Assembly (NCBI GenBank): GCA_900769525.1
Contig: CAAGGY010000145.1
Coordinates: 1 to 11,179 of the forward strand
Length of the DNA: 11,179 nt
Direction: 5' to 3'
DNA from: an uncultured Alistipes sp.
Lineage (GTDB): Bacteria; Bacteroidota; Bacteroidia; Bacteroidales; Rikenellaceae
Positions 1 to 7,128 of the stretch are shown piece after piece (the first letter of the stretch is position 1; each line of letters starts with the position of its first letter). The notes beneath the pieces are model-generated. The model saw only the letters and a program-made list of their open reading frames with translations, made no database searches and was not told the DNA's origin. The position numbers and the translations under genes were made by a program.

Positions 1-929
1 ACGCCATTACTATCGATTGGCGAGAAGTCATCCTCCCACTTCTTGTTGCGGATATTAATCACACCCTCCGAGGTGAAGAGCTGACCATTACGGCCATTAC
101 GTGTTGGCATAACACAGTCGAACATATCTACACCACGGTCGATAGCCTCAAGGATGTTGATAGGCGTTCCTACACCCATCAGATAGCGTGGCTTGTCGGT
201 CGGAAGCACCGCATTACACACCTCAATCATAGAGTACATAACATCTGTTGGCTCACCAACGGCCAAGCCACCGATAGCATAGCCATCGGCATTGTACTGC
301 AACACGTTGCGAGCAGCACGCTCACGCAAATCGGCATAGCCAGCACCCTGCACAATAGGGAATAGGGCTTGATAGTGGCCCCACTTAGGTTGTGTCTGGT
401 GATAGCGGTTAAAGCAACGGTCTAACCAACGCTCTGTGAGATTCAGCGACTTAAGCGCATAGTCGTACGTAGCATCACCTGGAGGACACTCGTCAAAGGC
501 CATCATAATATCGGCTCCGATGGTACGCTCTGTGTCGATAACACTCTCTGGAGTGAAGAGGTGGCGTGAGCCGTCGATATGCGACTGGAAGTGGCAACCC
601 TCCTCCTTGAGCTTACGGCAGGCAGCCAACGAAAAGACCTGAAAACCACCACTATCTGTGAGCATAGGCTTATTCCACGATGAGAAGCGATGTACGCCAC
701 CCGCCTTTTCGATGATATCCATACCTGGACGAAGATATAGATGGTAGGTGTTTGCAAGGATTATCTGGGCCTTAGCCTCAGCCTCTACATCACGATGAAA
801 AATTCCCTTCATAGCTGCGGCAGTACCCACAGGCATGAAGATTGGAGTCTCGATAGGACCGTGGTCGGTCTGAATGAGACCAGCACGAGCTTTAGTCTCA
901 GGAGCGGTATGTTGTAAAGTAAATTCCAT
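1..929 (-). CDS. tgt: Queuine tRNA-ribosyltransferase (3' end outside window)
   Basis: Exchanges guanine 34 in the anticodon of GUN tRNAs (Tyr, His, Asn, Asp) for preQ1, the queuosine precursor, in the cytoplasm. The 309 visible codons cover most of a protein that is normally about 370-380 residues. The TIM-barrel motifs are intact: MLTDSGGFQVFSL around residues 89-101, whose Asp92 matches the general acid/base, and VDMFDCVMPTRNGRNG around 267-282, whose Asp271 matches the catalytic nucleophile; VQGAGYADLR (193-202) and GGLAVGE (220-226) are family signatures. The C-terminal zinc site (CxCxxC...H) would lie beyond position 1, so it cannot be checked. The ATG at 929-927 is chosen because it begins MEFTLQHTAP, a normal family N terminus, about 12 nt after the expected transcript start. 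It is transcribed away from the glycosyltransferase gene. The identification is secure. Confidence 0.97.
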   Translation of the reverse strand, partial: MEFTLQHTAPETKARAGLIQTDHGPIETPIFMPVGTAAAMKGIFHRDVEAEAKAQIILANTYHLYLRPGMDIIEKAGGVHRFSSWNKPMLTDSGGFQVFSLAACRKLKEEGCHFQSHIDGSRHLFTPESVIDTERTIGADIMMAFDECPPGDATYDYALKSLNLTERWLDRCFNRYHQTQPKWGHYQALFPIVQGAGYADLRERAARNVLQYNADGYAIGGLAVGEPTDVMYSMIEVCNAVLPTDKPRYLMGVGTPINILEAIDRGVDMFDCVMPTRNGRNGQLFTSEGVINIRNKKWEDDFSPIDSNG

Positions 930-947
930 ACAAGTATATATAACGCA

Positions 948-978
948 CAAAGGTAGTAAAAAATCCGCAATGTGCAAA
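948..978 (-). promoter_or_regulatory. Bacteroidota-type promoter for tgt
   Basis: On the minus strand, TTTG (978-975) and TACCTTTG (955-948) are separated by exactly 19 nt. This matches the known Bacteroidota housekeeping pattern TTTG / TAnnTTTG. Transcription would begin near 941 and leave a leader of about 12 nt before the tgt ATG. The match is seen in the sequence; activity is inferred. Confidence 0.8.
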
Positions 979-1058
979 CCAAAAATTTGACTCTTGAATC
1001 TTTTTTCCTCAACCCCGAAAAATAATCGAAAAAAGAGCAAAATGTTTAGCTCGCAGAT

Positions 1059-1089
1059 TTTGTGTTTTGCCTTTTTTTGCCTACATTTG
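1059..1089 (+). promoter_or_regulatory. Bacteroidota-type promoter for the glycosyltransferase operon
   Basis: TTTG (1059-1062) and TACATTTG (1082-1089) are separated by 19 nt, an exact match to the Bacteroidota consensus. The expected start is near 1096, about 22 nt before the ATG at 1118. The upstream in-frame TTG at 1067 lies inside the promoter, which argues against using it as a start. This promoter and the tgt promoter are back to back in a 188-nt region. Confidence 0.78.
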
Positions 1090-1117
1090 CACGTTATATC
1101 ATCATACGAATAGCGTT

Positions 1118-2275
1118 ATGCACTTTTTTAACCAGATATTAGAACACTACACTTGGCCAGGAGTAGCTCTTTTGGCCATTCTGCTCATCCTTTTTGTCGT
1201 TCAGCTCTACTACTACACCATAGCCTATCGCCGTATCCACCGCTTCCGCCTGATGAACCAGAAGGACAAATATTGCGAAAACCCCTATGTTTCGGTCATC
1301 GTGGCCGTACGTGGCGAGGATGAGTACTTTCTTAGCAAGCAGCTTCCAACGCTTCTTGGTCAGAGCTACGACGTCTACGAAATCGTGGTTGTGTACATTG
1401 GCCGTGACATCGACTACTATGCTGAGCTTCAGCGTATTCGTGACCAGCGTTCAAATATGAAACTCACGAAACTTGGTGGCAATGGCCGCATATATATTAC
1501 CACCAAGCAGGCCTACAACGTGGGTATCAAGTCGGCGCAATATGACAACCTTCTCTTCACAACACCTGGCGCAATTCCAGCAACAGATGAGTGGGTGACA
1601 TACTTAGCACACGCCTTTGAGCGAGGCATCATCGTAACGGGAGCCTCGGCACCCCACTTTGAGGAGAACTCCACAAAGACTTTCCTTATGCGCATGGCCG
1701 AATTCCACTACAACCGCAACCACATGGCGATGTCGGTAAGCGACCGTATCTGGGTGGCATCACGCAGCAACTTCGGCTTCACACGCAAGCTCTACGAGGC
1801 GACACGTGGCTTCAACCACCTAAACATGGATATTGGCGAGAACGACCTATACATCCAGGCAATAACAAAGCCTCAGCGCTGTGCTGTAATGCTCTCACCC
1901 AAGTCGTTAGTATATGAGGAGCGTCCCTCGACGTGGGCCGAGTGGCTTGATGTGGTGCGCTACAACCGCTCTACTGCTGACTACTACCCCACACCTATCA
2001 AGACCTTCAGCACGTGGGAGACGGGTAGCCGCTCGCTATTCTTCCTCGCAACACTTGCTGCACTCGTTTTGCTCCCATTGGAGCTCAAGATATTCGCCCT
2101 TGGCCTTGCACTTTTGCGCTATATTGTTGTGCTTATCTCAACACGTAAGAGTGCCGAAAAGCTCGGCGAAAAGGGCATAATGCTCAAGTATTGGATGTAC
2201 GACCTATTGGGTCCAGCAATCGAGTATATCATCGGTCTTAAACATAGTAACAACAGCCCTAAAGCGTGGATATAG
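1118..2275 (+). CDS. GT2-type membrane glycosyltransferase with degenerate catalytic motifs
   Basis: This 385-residue protein has the layout of family 2 glycosyltransferases that are common in Bacteroidota: an N-terminal membrane segment (about residues 16-36), a GT-A-like domain starting at PYVSVIVAVRGEDE (56-69), and a hydrophobic C-terminal part (about 306-341). The fold signature is present, but key positions look altered. VVYIGRDID (91-99) stands where a nucleotide-binding V(N)D-x-S motif is usual. LLFTTPGAIPATDEW (145-159) stands where TDADxxP is usual, so both metal-binding aspartates of DxD are missing. GENDLYIQ (240-247) partly keeps the acceptor-side acidic motif. It may therefore be an inactive relative or bind sugar nucleotide differently; its substrate cannot be named. 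I chose ATG 1118 rather than TTG 1067 because of the promoter position. It is the first gene of the run and overlaps the sigma factor gene by 10 bp. Confidence 0.8.
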   Translation: MHFFNQILEHYTWPGVALLAILLILFVVQLYYYTIAYRRIHRFRLMNQKDKYCENPYVSVIVAVRGEDEYFLSKQLPTLLGQSYDVYEIVVVYIGRDIDYYAELQRIRDQRSNMKLTKLGGNGRIYITTKQAYNVGIKSAQYDNLLFTTPGAIPATDEWVTYLAHAFERGIIVTGASAPHFEENSTKTFLMRMAEFHYNRNHMAMSVSDRIWVASRSNFGFTRKLYEATRGFNHLNMDIGENDLYIQAITKPQRCAVMLSPKSLVYEERPSTWAEWLDVVRYNRSTADYYPTPIKTFSTWETGSRSLFFLATLAALVLLPLELKIFALGLALLRYIVVLISTRKSAEKLGEKGIMLKYWMYDLLGPAIEYIIGLKHSNNSPKAWI

Positions 2276-2823
2276 AGGAGTATATCGTAGCCAGCGACGC
2301 ACAACTTGTAAAGCTCGCAGCCGAAGGTGACCACTGCGCCTTCGAGTACCTCTTTATGCGCTATAACGACGCCATAAAGCACCTCGTCGAGCAGCGCTTG
2401 GGCAACAGCGACACGGCCAACGACCTTATCCAGGAGACATTCATCAAGGTCTACCTGCACCTCAACGACTACTCCGAGAACTACACCTTCGGACAGTGGG
2501 TCTACACCATCGCTCGCAACACCCTTGTGGACTATGTGCGTCGTCGTGCCGACGATGTCTCGATCGACAGTAAGTTTATTGCGCCAATTGCCACCACCCC
2601 ATCACCCGAGGAGTCGGTGATTATCAACCAGCGCACAGCCCACTTTGAGGCCTCGCTCGCAGAGCTCTCGGAGGACTACCGTCGAATCATCGAGATGCGC
2701 TTTTTGGAAGAGTACTCCTACGAGGAGATTGCCGAGAAGCTCGGACGACCTCTCAACACGATTAAGACACAGATACGCCGTGCCAAGGCTGCCGTCTGCA
2801 AGATGATATTGGCAAAAGAGTAA
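2266..2823 (+). CDS. Small sigma-70 family (ECF-like) RNA polymerase sigma factor
   Basis: This 185-residue protein contains the two domains of a group 4-like sigma factor. Region 2 spans about residues 24-94, with the DLIQETFIKVY core-binding motif (53-63) and FGQWVYTIARNTLVDYVRRR (75-94). Region 4 spans about 127-181, with a helix-turn-helix in YSYEEIAEKLGRPLNTIKTQ (150-169). It would direct polymerase to a set of promoters not visible here. The start is GTG at 2266: an in-frame TAA lies two codons upstream, and the next ATG would remove the beginning of region 2. It overlaps the glycosyltransferase by 10 bp, which suggests coupled translation. No anti-sigma gene or membrane sensor is adjacent, so it may be controlled by expression level or by a distant partner. 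Family assignment is sure; the regulon is unknown. Confidence 0.92.
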   Translation: MDIEEYIVASDAQLVKLAAEGDHCAFEYLFMRYNDAIKHLVEQRLGNSDTANDLIQETFIKVYLHLNDYSENYTFGQWVYTIARNTLVDYVRRRADDVSIDSKFIAPIATTPSPEESVIINQRTAHFEASLAELSEDYRRIIEMRFLEEYSYEEIAEKLGRPLNTIKTQIRRAKAAVCKMILAKE

Positions 2824-2847
2824 AACACACGCAACAAATCAAAGAGG

Positions 2848-3477
2848 ATGAATAGCGACCTTATAAAACGATATTTCCCTGAAATCGACACCCGACAGCA
2901 GCAGCAGTTCGAGGCATTAGGGAGGCTATACGAGGAGTGGAATGCCCGCATAAATGTCGTATCTCGCAAGGATATGGAGCACCTCTACACTCGCCATATT
3001 TTGCACTCATTGGCCATTGCCAAAGTGTGTCGTTTCGAGCCAGGTGCTAAGGTCATAGACATAGGCTGTGGTGGAGGCTTTCCATCTGTGCCATTGGCGA
3101 TTATGTTTCCAGAAGTCGAGTTCATCGGTGTGGACTCTATTGCCAAGAAGATTCGTGTTGTCGAGGGTGTTGTCGAGGGTGCAGATATCAAGAACCTAAG
3201 GGCTGTAAACTGCCGTGCCGAGCAACTTGATGAGAAGGCCGACTATGTCGTATCTCGTGCAGTTACGGAAATGGCAAGATTTATGCCTTGGGCATGGCAG
3301 CTGCTCCGCAAGGGACAGGCGGGAACACTGCCCAACGGCATCCTCTACCTCAAGGGCGGAGAGCTTGCCGAGGAGCTTGCCGCAACACGTCGAAGCTGGG
3401 ATATCTACGATATTCGTACGATGTTCGACGACGAGTTCTTCGAGACCAAGAAGGTTGTTTACACCAAGAAGGATTAA
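2848..3477 (+). CDS. rsmG: 16S rRNA (guanine527-N7)-methyltransferase RsmG
   Basis: Methylates N7 of G527 in the 530 loop of 16S rRNA, using S-adenosylmethionine. The 209 residues match the usual length of about 207-215. Family features are visible in order: YEEWNARINVVSRKD (28-42) with the downstream H50 region, the SAM motif VIDIGCGGGFPSVPLAI (69-85), VDSIAKKIRVV (95-105), SRAV (136-139) and YLKGG near the C-terminal third. Loss of RsmG is known in other bacteria to give low-level streptomycin resistance. The gene starts 24 nt after the sigma factor and ends 6 nt before the DUF4954-type gene, so co-transcription is likely. A G/A-rich stretch directly abuts the ATG, too close to be a good Shine-Dalgarno site. 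Confidence 0.96.
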   Translation: MNSDLIKRYFPEIDTRQQQQFEALGRLYEEWNARINVVSRKDMEHLYTRHILHSLAIAKVCRFEPGAKVIDIGCGGGFPSVPLAIMFPEVEFIGVDSIAKKIRVVEGVVEGADIKNLRAVNCRAEQLDEKADYVVSRAVTEMARFMPWAWQLLRKGQAGTLPNGILYLKGGELAEELAATRRSWDIYDIRTMFDDEFFETKKVVYTKKD

Positions 3478-3483
3478 GAGAAA

Positions 3484-5205
3484 ATGAGCCAATACAGAGA
3501 TATAACCAACGAGGAGATTGCCATTCTCGAGCAACGTGGATGTTGCGCCGAGAGTTGGGAACGTGTAAAGGTTGCTCACGACTTTAGCGTTGAGCAGCTT
3601 CGCAACGTGCGCCTTGAGGGCGATGTTACGATTGGCTCGAATAGCTATATTTCATACTCTACGATTTGCAACTACGCCATTGGCAACAACTGTCGTATCG
3701 ACTCGGTATTGCGCATGGAGTGTCGCCACGCCTCTACATTTGGCAACGGCGTTATGGTCGCTGCCGTGAACGAGAATGGTGGCCGTAGCATACCTATCTA
3801 CAACGAGTTAACATCGCAGATAGCCTACATCATGGCGATGATGCGCAACCGCACTGAGGCCATCGACGAGCTTCAGCGTAAGGTTGCAAACGAGGCTGAG
3901 AGGCTGCGTAGCACCATAGGATGCATTGAAGATGATGTCAAGATTCTCGGCGTAAAATTTATACGAGAGGTCAACATTGGCCAGGGCAGCACCATCGAGG
4001 GAGCTTCGCACCTTGAGAATGGCACAATACTTCGCAACGCCACTATTGGTGTCGACGTGCGTGCCAAGAACTTTATCATCGACAACGACTCAACCGTAGA
4101 GTCTGGCGCCTGCATCGAGCGCTGCTTTGTGGGTGAGAAGTCGCACCTTGCAAATGGCTTTACGGCTGCCGATTCGCTATTTTTTGCTAACTGCCACTGC
4201 GAGAATGGCGAGGCCGCAGCGATATTTGCAGGCCCATTTACCGTGTCACACCATAAGTCATCGTTGCTTATTGCGGGAATATTCTCATTCTTCAATGCTG
4301 GTAGTGGCACAAACCAGTCGAACCACCTCTTCAAGAGTGGCGCTGTGCACCAAGCCGTACACCTGCGAGGTTCTAAGTTTGGCAGCAATGCCTATGTTAT
4401 GTCGCCAGCCATCGAGGGCCCATACACCGTCATTCTCGGTCGACACACCCGACACCACGACACACAGGATATGCCCTACTCCTACCTTATCGAGGAGGAG
4501 GGGCACTCATCGCTCGTTCCAGCCATAGCTCTGCGAAGCTACGGCACGGTGCGTGACACAGAGAAGTGGATGAGTCGTGACAAACGACGCATAAAGCGTG
4601 ATAACATCTGCTTCGAGGAGTATAATCCCTACCTTACGGGCAAGATGCTGCGAGGTGTCGACATCCTCACACGCCTAAGCGAGGAGGACCCAGAGGCTAA
4701 GAGCTACAACTACAACCGCACGGTAATCAAGGCGGCGATGTTACAGCGAGGCATTAAATTATATAATAGTGCCATAGCGGCATCTATAGGCTCAATGCTC
4801 AGCAAGGGCGACCTCAGCCGTGCCACAGCGGAGAGTTGCGGCGAATGGGTAGACATTGGCGGTCAGTATCTGCCACACGCCATGCTCGAAGAGATCCTTA
4901 CACAGGCCGCAATGAGTAGCACTACGCTCGCAGATATTAAGACTCTGTTCGACAAGGCGATGTCGGAGTATCACGACATGGCAGCGGCCTATGCCTGCAA
5001 CCTTTTAGGCAATATCCTCGGTCACACGCCCACAACCCAAGATATCGTCGAGGCTATTGCCGCTTCGAAAAATATTCACGCACGCATGCGTGAGACAACC
5101 GAGGCCGACCGCCTACGTGACATAGGCACAGATATGATGATAGGCTACGGCTACGACTTTAGAGATATCGAGGAGCAGGAGGCCGACTTTAGAAATACAC
5201 GATAA
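3484..5205 (+). CDS. DUF4954-type left-handed beta-helix protein, function unknown
   Basis: This 573-residue cytosolic protein has no signal peptide or membrane segment. Hexapeptide-like repeats typical of left-handed beta-helices occur at about 40-75 (VRLEGDVTIGSNSYI) and again at about 155-220 (VNIGQGSTIEGASHLENGT). A charged, probably helical stretch lies between them (about 105-145). The middle holds a striking polar block: FAGPFTVSHHKSS (248-260), NAGSGTNQSNH (271-281) and GAVHQ (286-290). It is rich in His, Asn and Ser and looks like a ligand or active site. The C-terminal third (about 400-560) appears helical. I recognise it as the DUF4954 family, known mainly from Bacteroidota and spirochaetes, on the basis of that block. 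The repeats recall sugar-nucleotide transferases and acyltransferases, but no reaction can be assigned. It lies 6 nt after rsmG and 72 nt before trxB. Confidence 0.85.
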   Translation: MSQYRDITNEEIAILEQRGCCAESWERVKVAHDFSVEQLRNVRLEGDVTIGSNSYISYSTICNYAIGNNCRIDSVLRMECRHASTFGNGVMVAAVNENGGRSIPIYNELTSQIAYIMAMMRNRTEAIDELQRKVANEAERLRSTIGCIEDDVKILGVKFIREVNIGQGSTIEGASHLENGTILRNATIGVDVRAKNFIIDNDSTVESGACIERCFVGEKSHLANGFTAADSLFFANCHCENGEAAAIFAGPFTVSHHKSSLLIAGIFSFFNAGSGTNQSNHLFKSGAVHQAVHLRGSKFGSNAYVMSPAIEGPYTVILGRHTRHHDTQDMPYSYLIEEEGHSSLVPAIALRSYGTVRDTEKWMSRDKRRIKRDNICFEEYNPYLTGKMLRGVDILTRLSEEDPEAKSYNYNRTVIKAAMLQRGIKLYNSAIAASIGSMLSKGDLSRATAESCGEWVDIGGQYLPHAMLEEILTQAAMSSTTLADIKTLFDKAMSEYHDMAAAYACNLLGNILGHTPTTQDIVEAIAASKNIHARMRETTEADRLRDIGTDMMIGYGYDFRDIEEQEADFRNTR

Positions 5206-5277
5206 CATACTGAGGTATAACACAATACCCAACAGACAATACTATTAACAAACTATACAACTAAAACAAGCAAAACT
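5206..5277 (+). promoter_or_regulatory. G-poor untranslated spacer before trxB
   Basis: This 72-nt spacer has only 5 G residues and is mostly A and C. Unstructured A-rich leaders are a known feature of well-translated Bacteroidota genes, which rely little on Shine-Dalgarno pairing. A weak hairpin (GGTAT 5214-5218 with ATACC 5225-5229) is not followed by a T run and is not a terminator. I find no TAnnTTTG promoter box here, so trxB may be read through from upstream or may use a non-canonical promoter. Confidence 0.4.
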
Positions 5278-6201
5278 ATGGAGAAAGTAAAAGTTTTGAT
5301 CATCGGTAGCGGTCCTGCAGGTTTCACCGCTGCAATCTACACTTCACGCGCTAACCTCTCACCAGTACTCTACGAGGGTATTGAGCCAGGTGGTCAGCTC
5401 ACAACAACAACTGAGATTGAGAACTTCCCAGGTTACCCAAAGGGTATCACAGGTACTCTTATGATGGAGGATCTCAGAAAGCAGGCTTTGCGTTTTGGCG
5501 CAGATGTTCGTCGTGGTATCATCACCGACATCGACCTCTCACAGCGTCCATTCAAGGCTACTGTTGACCACGAGCACCAGATCGAGGCTGACGCAGTTAT
5601 CGTATGTACAGGTGCATCAGCTAAGTACCTTGGCTTGGAGTCTGAGGCTAAGTATCGTGGTATGGGTGTTAGCGCTTGTGCTACTTGCGACGGTTTCTTC
5701 TACCGCAAGAAGGATGTTGCAGTAGTTGGTGGTGGTGACACTGCATGCGAGGAGGCTACTTATCTTGCATCTATCTGCCGCAAGGTATACCTCATCGTTC
5801 GTAAGGACTACTTGCGTGCCTCTAAGGCTATGCAGGAGCGTGTGTTCAACACTCCAAATATCGAGGTATTGTTCGAGCACAACACTAAGGAGGTTCTCGG
5901 CGACGAGGAGGGCGTAACAGGCGTACGTGTTGTTAGCAACGCTGGCGTTGAGCGTGACTTGGATATCATGGGCTTCTTCCTCGCTATTGGTCACCATCCA
6001 AACGTAGAGGTTCTCAAGGGCCAGCTTGAGCTCGACGAGCAGGGCTACATCAAGGTTCAGCCAGGCACATCAAAGACATCTGTTGAGGGTGTATTCGCTG
6101 CTGGCGATGTTAAGGATCCTCACTACCGTCAGGCTATCACCGCAGCAGGCTCTGGCTGTATCGCCGCTTTGGACTGCGAGCGTTGGTTGCTTGCTCAGTA
6201 A
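5278..6201 (+). CDS. trxB: Thioredoxin-disulfide reductase
   Basis: Reduces oxidised thioredoxin with NADPH through FAD and a redox cysteine pair, keeping cytoplasmic thiols reduced. The 307 residues fit the usual low-molecular-weight enzyme (about 305-320). The FAD-binding GSGPAG is at 10-15, GGQL at 38-41, the redox motif CATC at 134-137, the NADPH-binding VVGGGDTACEEA at 149-160, and the second FAD motif VFAAGDV at 272-278. All key residues are present. Codon use differs from its neighbours: GGT, CGT, GTT and GCT are favoured, as in highly expressed genes, and the 72-nt leader is A/C-rich. The gene ends 3 nt before rnz, so the two are probably co-transcribed, although no functional link between them is known. 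Identification is secure. Confidence 0.98.
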   Translation: MEKVKVLIIGSGPAGFTAAIYTSRANLSPVLYEGIEPGGQLTTTTEIENFPGYPKGITGTLMMEDLRKQALRFGADVRRGIITDIDLSQRPFKATVDHEHQIEADAVIVCTGASAKYLGLESEAKYRGMGVSACATCDGFFYRKKDVAVVGGGDTACEEATYLASICRKVYLIVRKDYLRASKAMQERVFNTPNIEVLFEHNTKEVLGDEEGVTGVRVVSNAGVERDLDIMGFFLAIGHHPNVEVLKGQLELDEQGYIKVQPGTSKTSVEGVFAAGDVKDPHYRQAITAAGSGCIAALDCERWLLAQ

Positions 6202-6204
6202 TAT

Positions 6205-7128
6205 ATGGGGTTTAGCGTAACCATACTTGGTAACTCATCAGCTAAGCCCACACCTAAAGCTCACCCTTCAGCACAGGTAGTAAATCTCAACGAGCAATAC
6301 TACCTTGTAGATGCAGGTGAGGGGGTGCAACAGCAGCTCATAAGGCGTGGTATTAACCCACTACGCCTTAGAGCTGTGTTTATTTCACACCTACACGGCG
6401 ACCACTGCTTCGGACTATTTCCTCTTATCGCCACGCTCGGACTTATGGGCAAGCATACTCCGCTGGATATCTATGCACCCGCACCTATGGGCGAGATTCT
6501 CGACTATCACCGTCGCTACTTCTGGGACGACCTCCCCTACGAGGTTAAGTGGCACGAGATACGCACCACCGAGCACCGCATAATAATGGAGAATAGCACC
6601 CTTGAGGTGTGGTCGATACCACTTCGACACAGAGTGCCAACGGCAGGCTTTTACTTTCGAGAGAAGCAGCCAGGACTCAACGTCGAGAAATTTAAGATAG
6701 AGAAGTATGGACTCTCTATCGCTCAGATTGTTGCGGCAAAGCGTGGCGAGGATATAACCCTCAACGATGGCACTATTCTGCCCAACAATGAACTAACATA
6801 CACACCCTACAAAGCACGTTCGTACGCCTACCTATCGGACACTGCCTACTCGGCAAAGGCTGCGTCGTTGGTCGAGGGTGTAGACCTTATGTACCACGAG
6901 ACAACCTACTCCGTAAGCGAGACGCAGTGGGCTAAGGGTCGTGGTCACTCAACAACACACGAGGCGGCAAAGGTTGCAATGAAGGCTCAAGCGAAGAGGC
7001 TCATCATAGGCCACTTCTCATCGCGCTATAAGGAGCCAGAACTACTTGCTGCAGAGTGTCGTGAGATATTTCCAAACACCGAACTCGCCCTTGAGGGGCA
7101 GACATTTACAATCGAAGAGCAACGATGA
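6205..7128 (+). CDS. rnz: Ribonuclease Z
   Basis: Zinc-dependent endonuclease of the metallo-beta-lactamase fold that cuts the 3' trailer from tRNA precursors lacking an encoded CCA. The 307 residues are typical of the short bacterial form. The full set of metal and catalytic residues is visible: HLHGDH at 62-67, His142 in PLRHRVPTAGFYF, Asp212 in LSDTAY, His231 in YHETTY, His248 in GHST and His270 in IIGHFSSRY. The region between about 151 and 205 corresponds to the flexible arm that contacts tRNA. The ATG lies 3 nt after the trxB stop and the gene overlaps the next one by 4 bp (ATGA), so translation of rnz and the methyltransferase is probably coupled. Both act on structured RNA, which suits a shared transcript. 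Confidence 0.97.
   Translation: MGFSVTILGNSSAKPTPKAHPSAQVVNLNEQYYLVDAGEGVQQQLIRRGINPLRLRAVFISHLHGDHCFGLFPLIATLGLMGKHTPLDIYAPAPMGEILDYHRRYFWDDLPYEVKWHEIRTTEHRIIMENSTLEVWSIPLRHRVPTAGFYFREKQPGLNVEKFKIEKYGLSIAQIVAAKRGEDITLNDGTILPNNELTYTPYKARSYAYLSDTAYSAKAASLVEGVDLMYHETTYSVSETQWAKGRGHSTTHEAAKVAMKAQAKRLIIGHFSSRYKEPELLAAECREIFPNTELALEGQTFTIEEQR

Noticed and set aside
976..1006. TTTGACTCTT...CTTTTTTCC stretch in the tgt-glycosyltransferase gap, resembling dyad copy 3
   Set aside because: The spacing differs and the inverted half-sites are missing; similarity is probably due to T-rich sequence.
503..1012. Short minus-strand frames overlapping tgt and the divergent promoter region
   Set aside because: They are out of frame with the clear tgt reading or cross its promoter; the tgt protein explains the region.
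3157..3180. Perfect 12-bp tandem repeat GTTGTCGAGGGT in rsmG (VVEGVVEG, residues 104-111)
   Set aside because: The protein keeps normal spacing between the SAM motif and the following family motifs, so it does not look like an inserted duplication; probably chance within a helix.
3873..4388. 171-codon minus-strand frame inside the DUF4954-type gene
   Set aside because: Composition is that of an antisense shadow, and the plus-strand frame has clear hexapeptide repeats and conserved motifs.
5214..5229. GGTAT/ATACC hairpin before trxB as a terminator
   Set aside because: Only 5 bp, A/T-rich and without a following T run.
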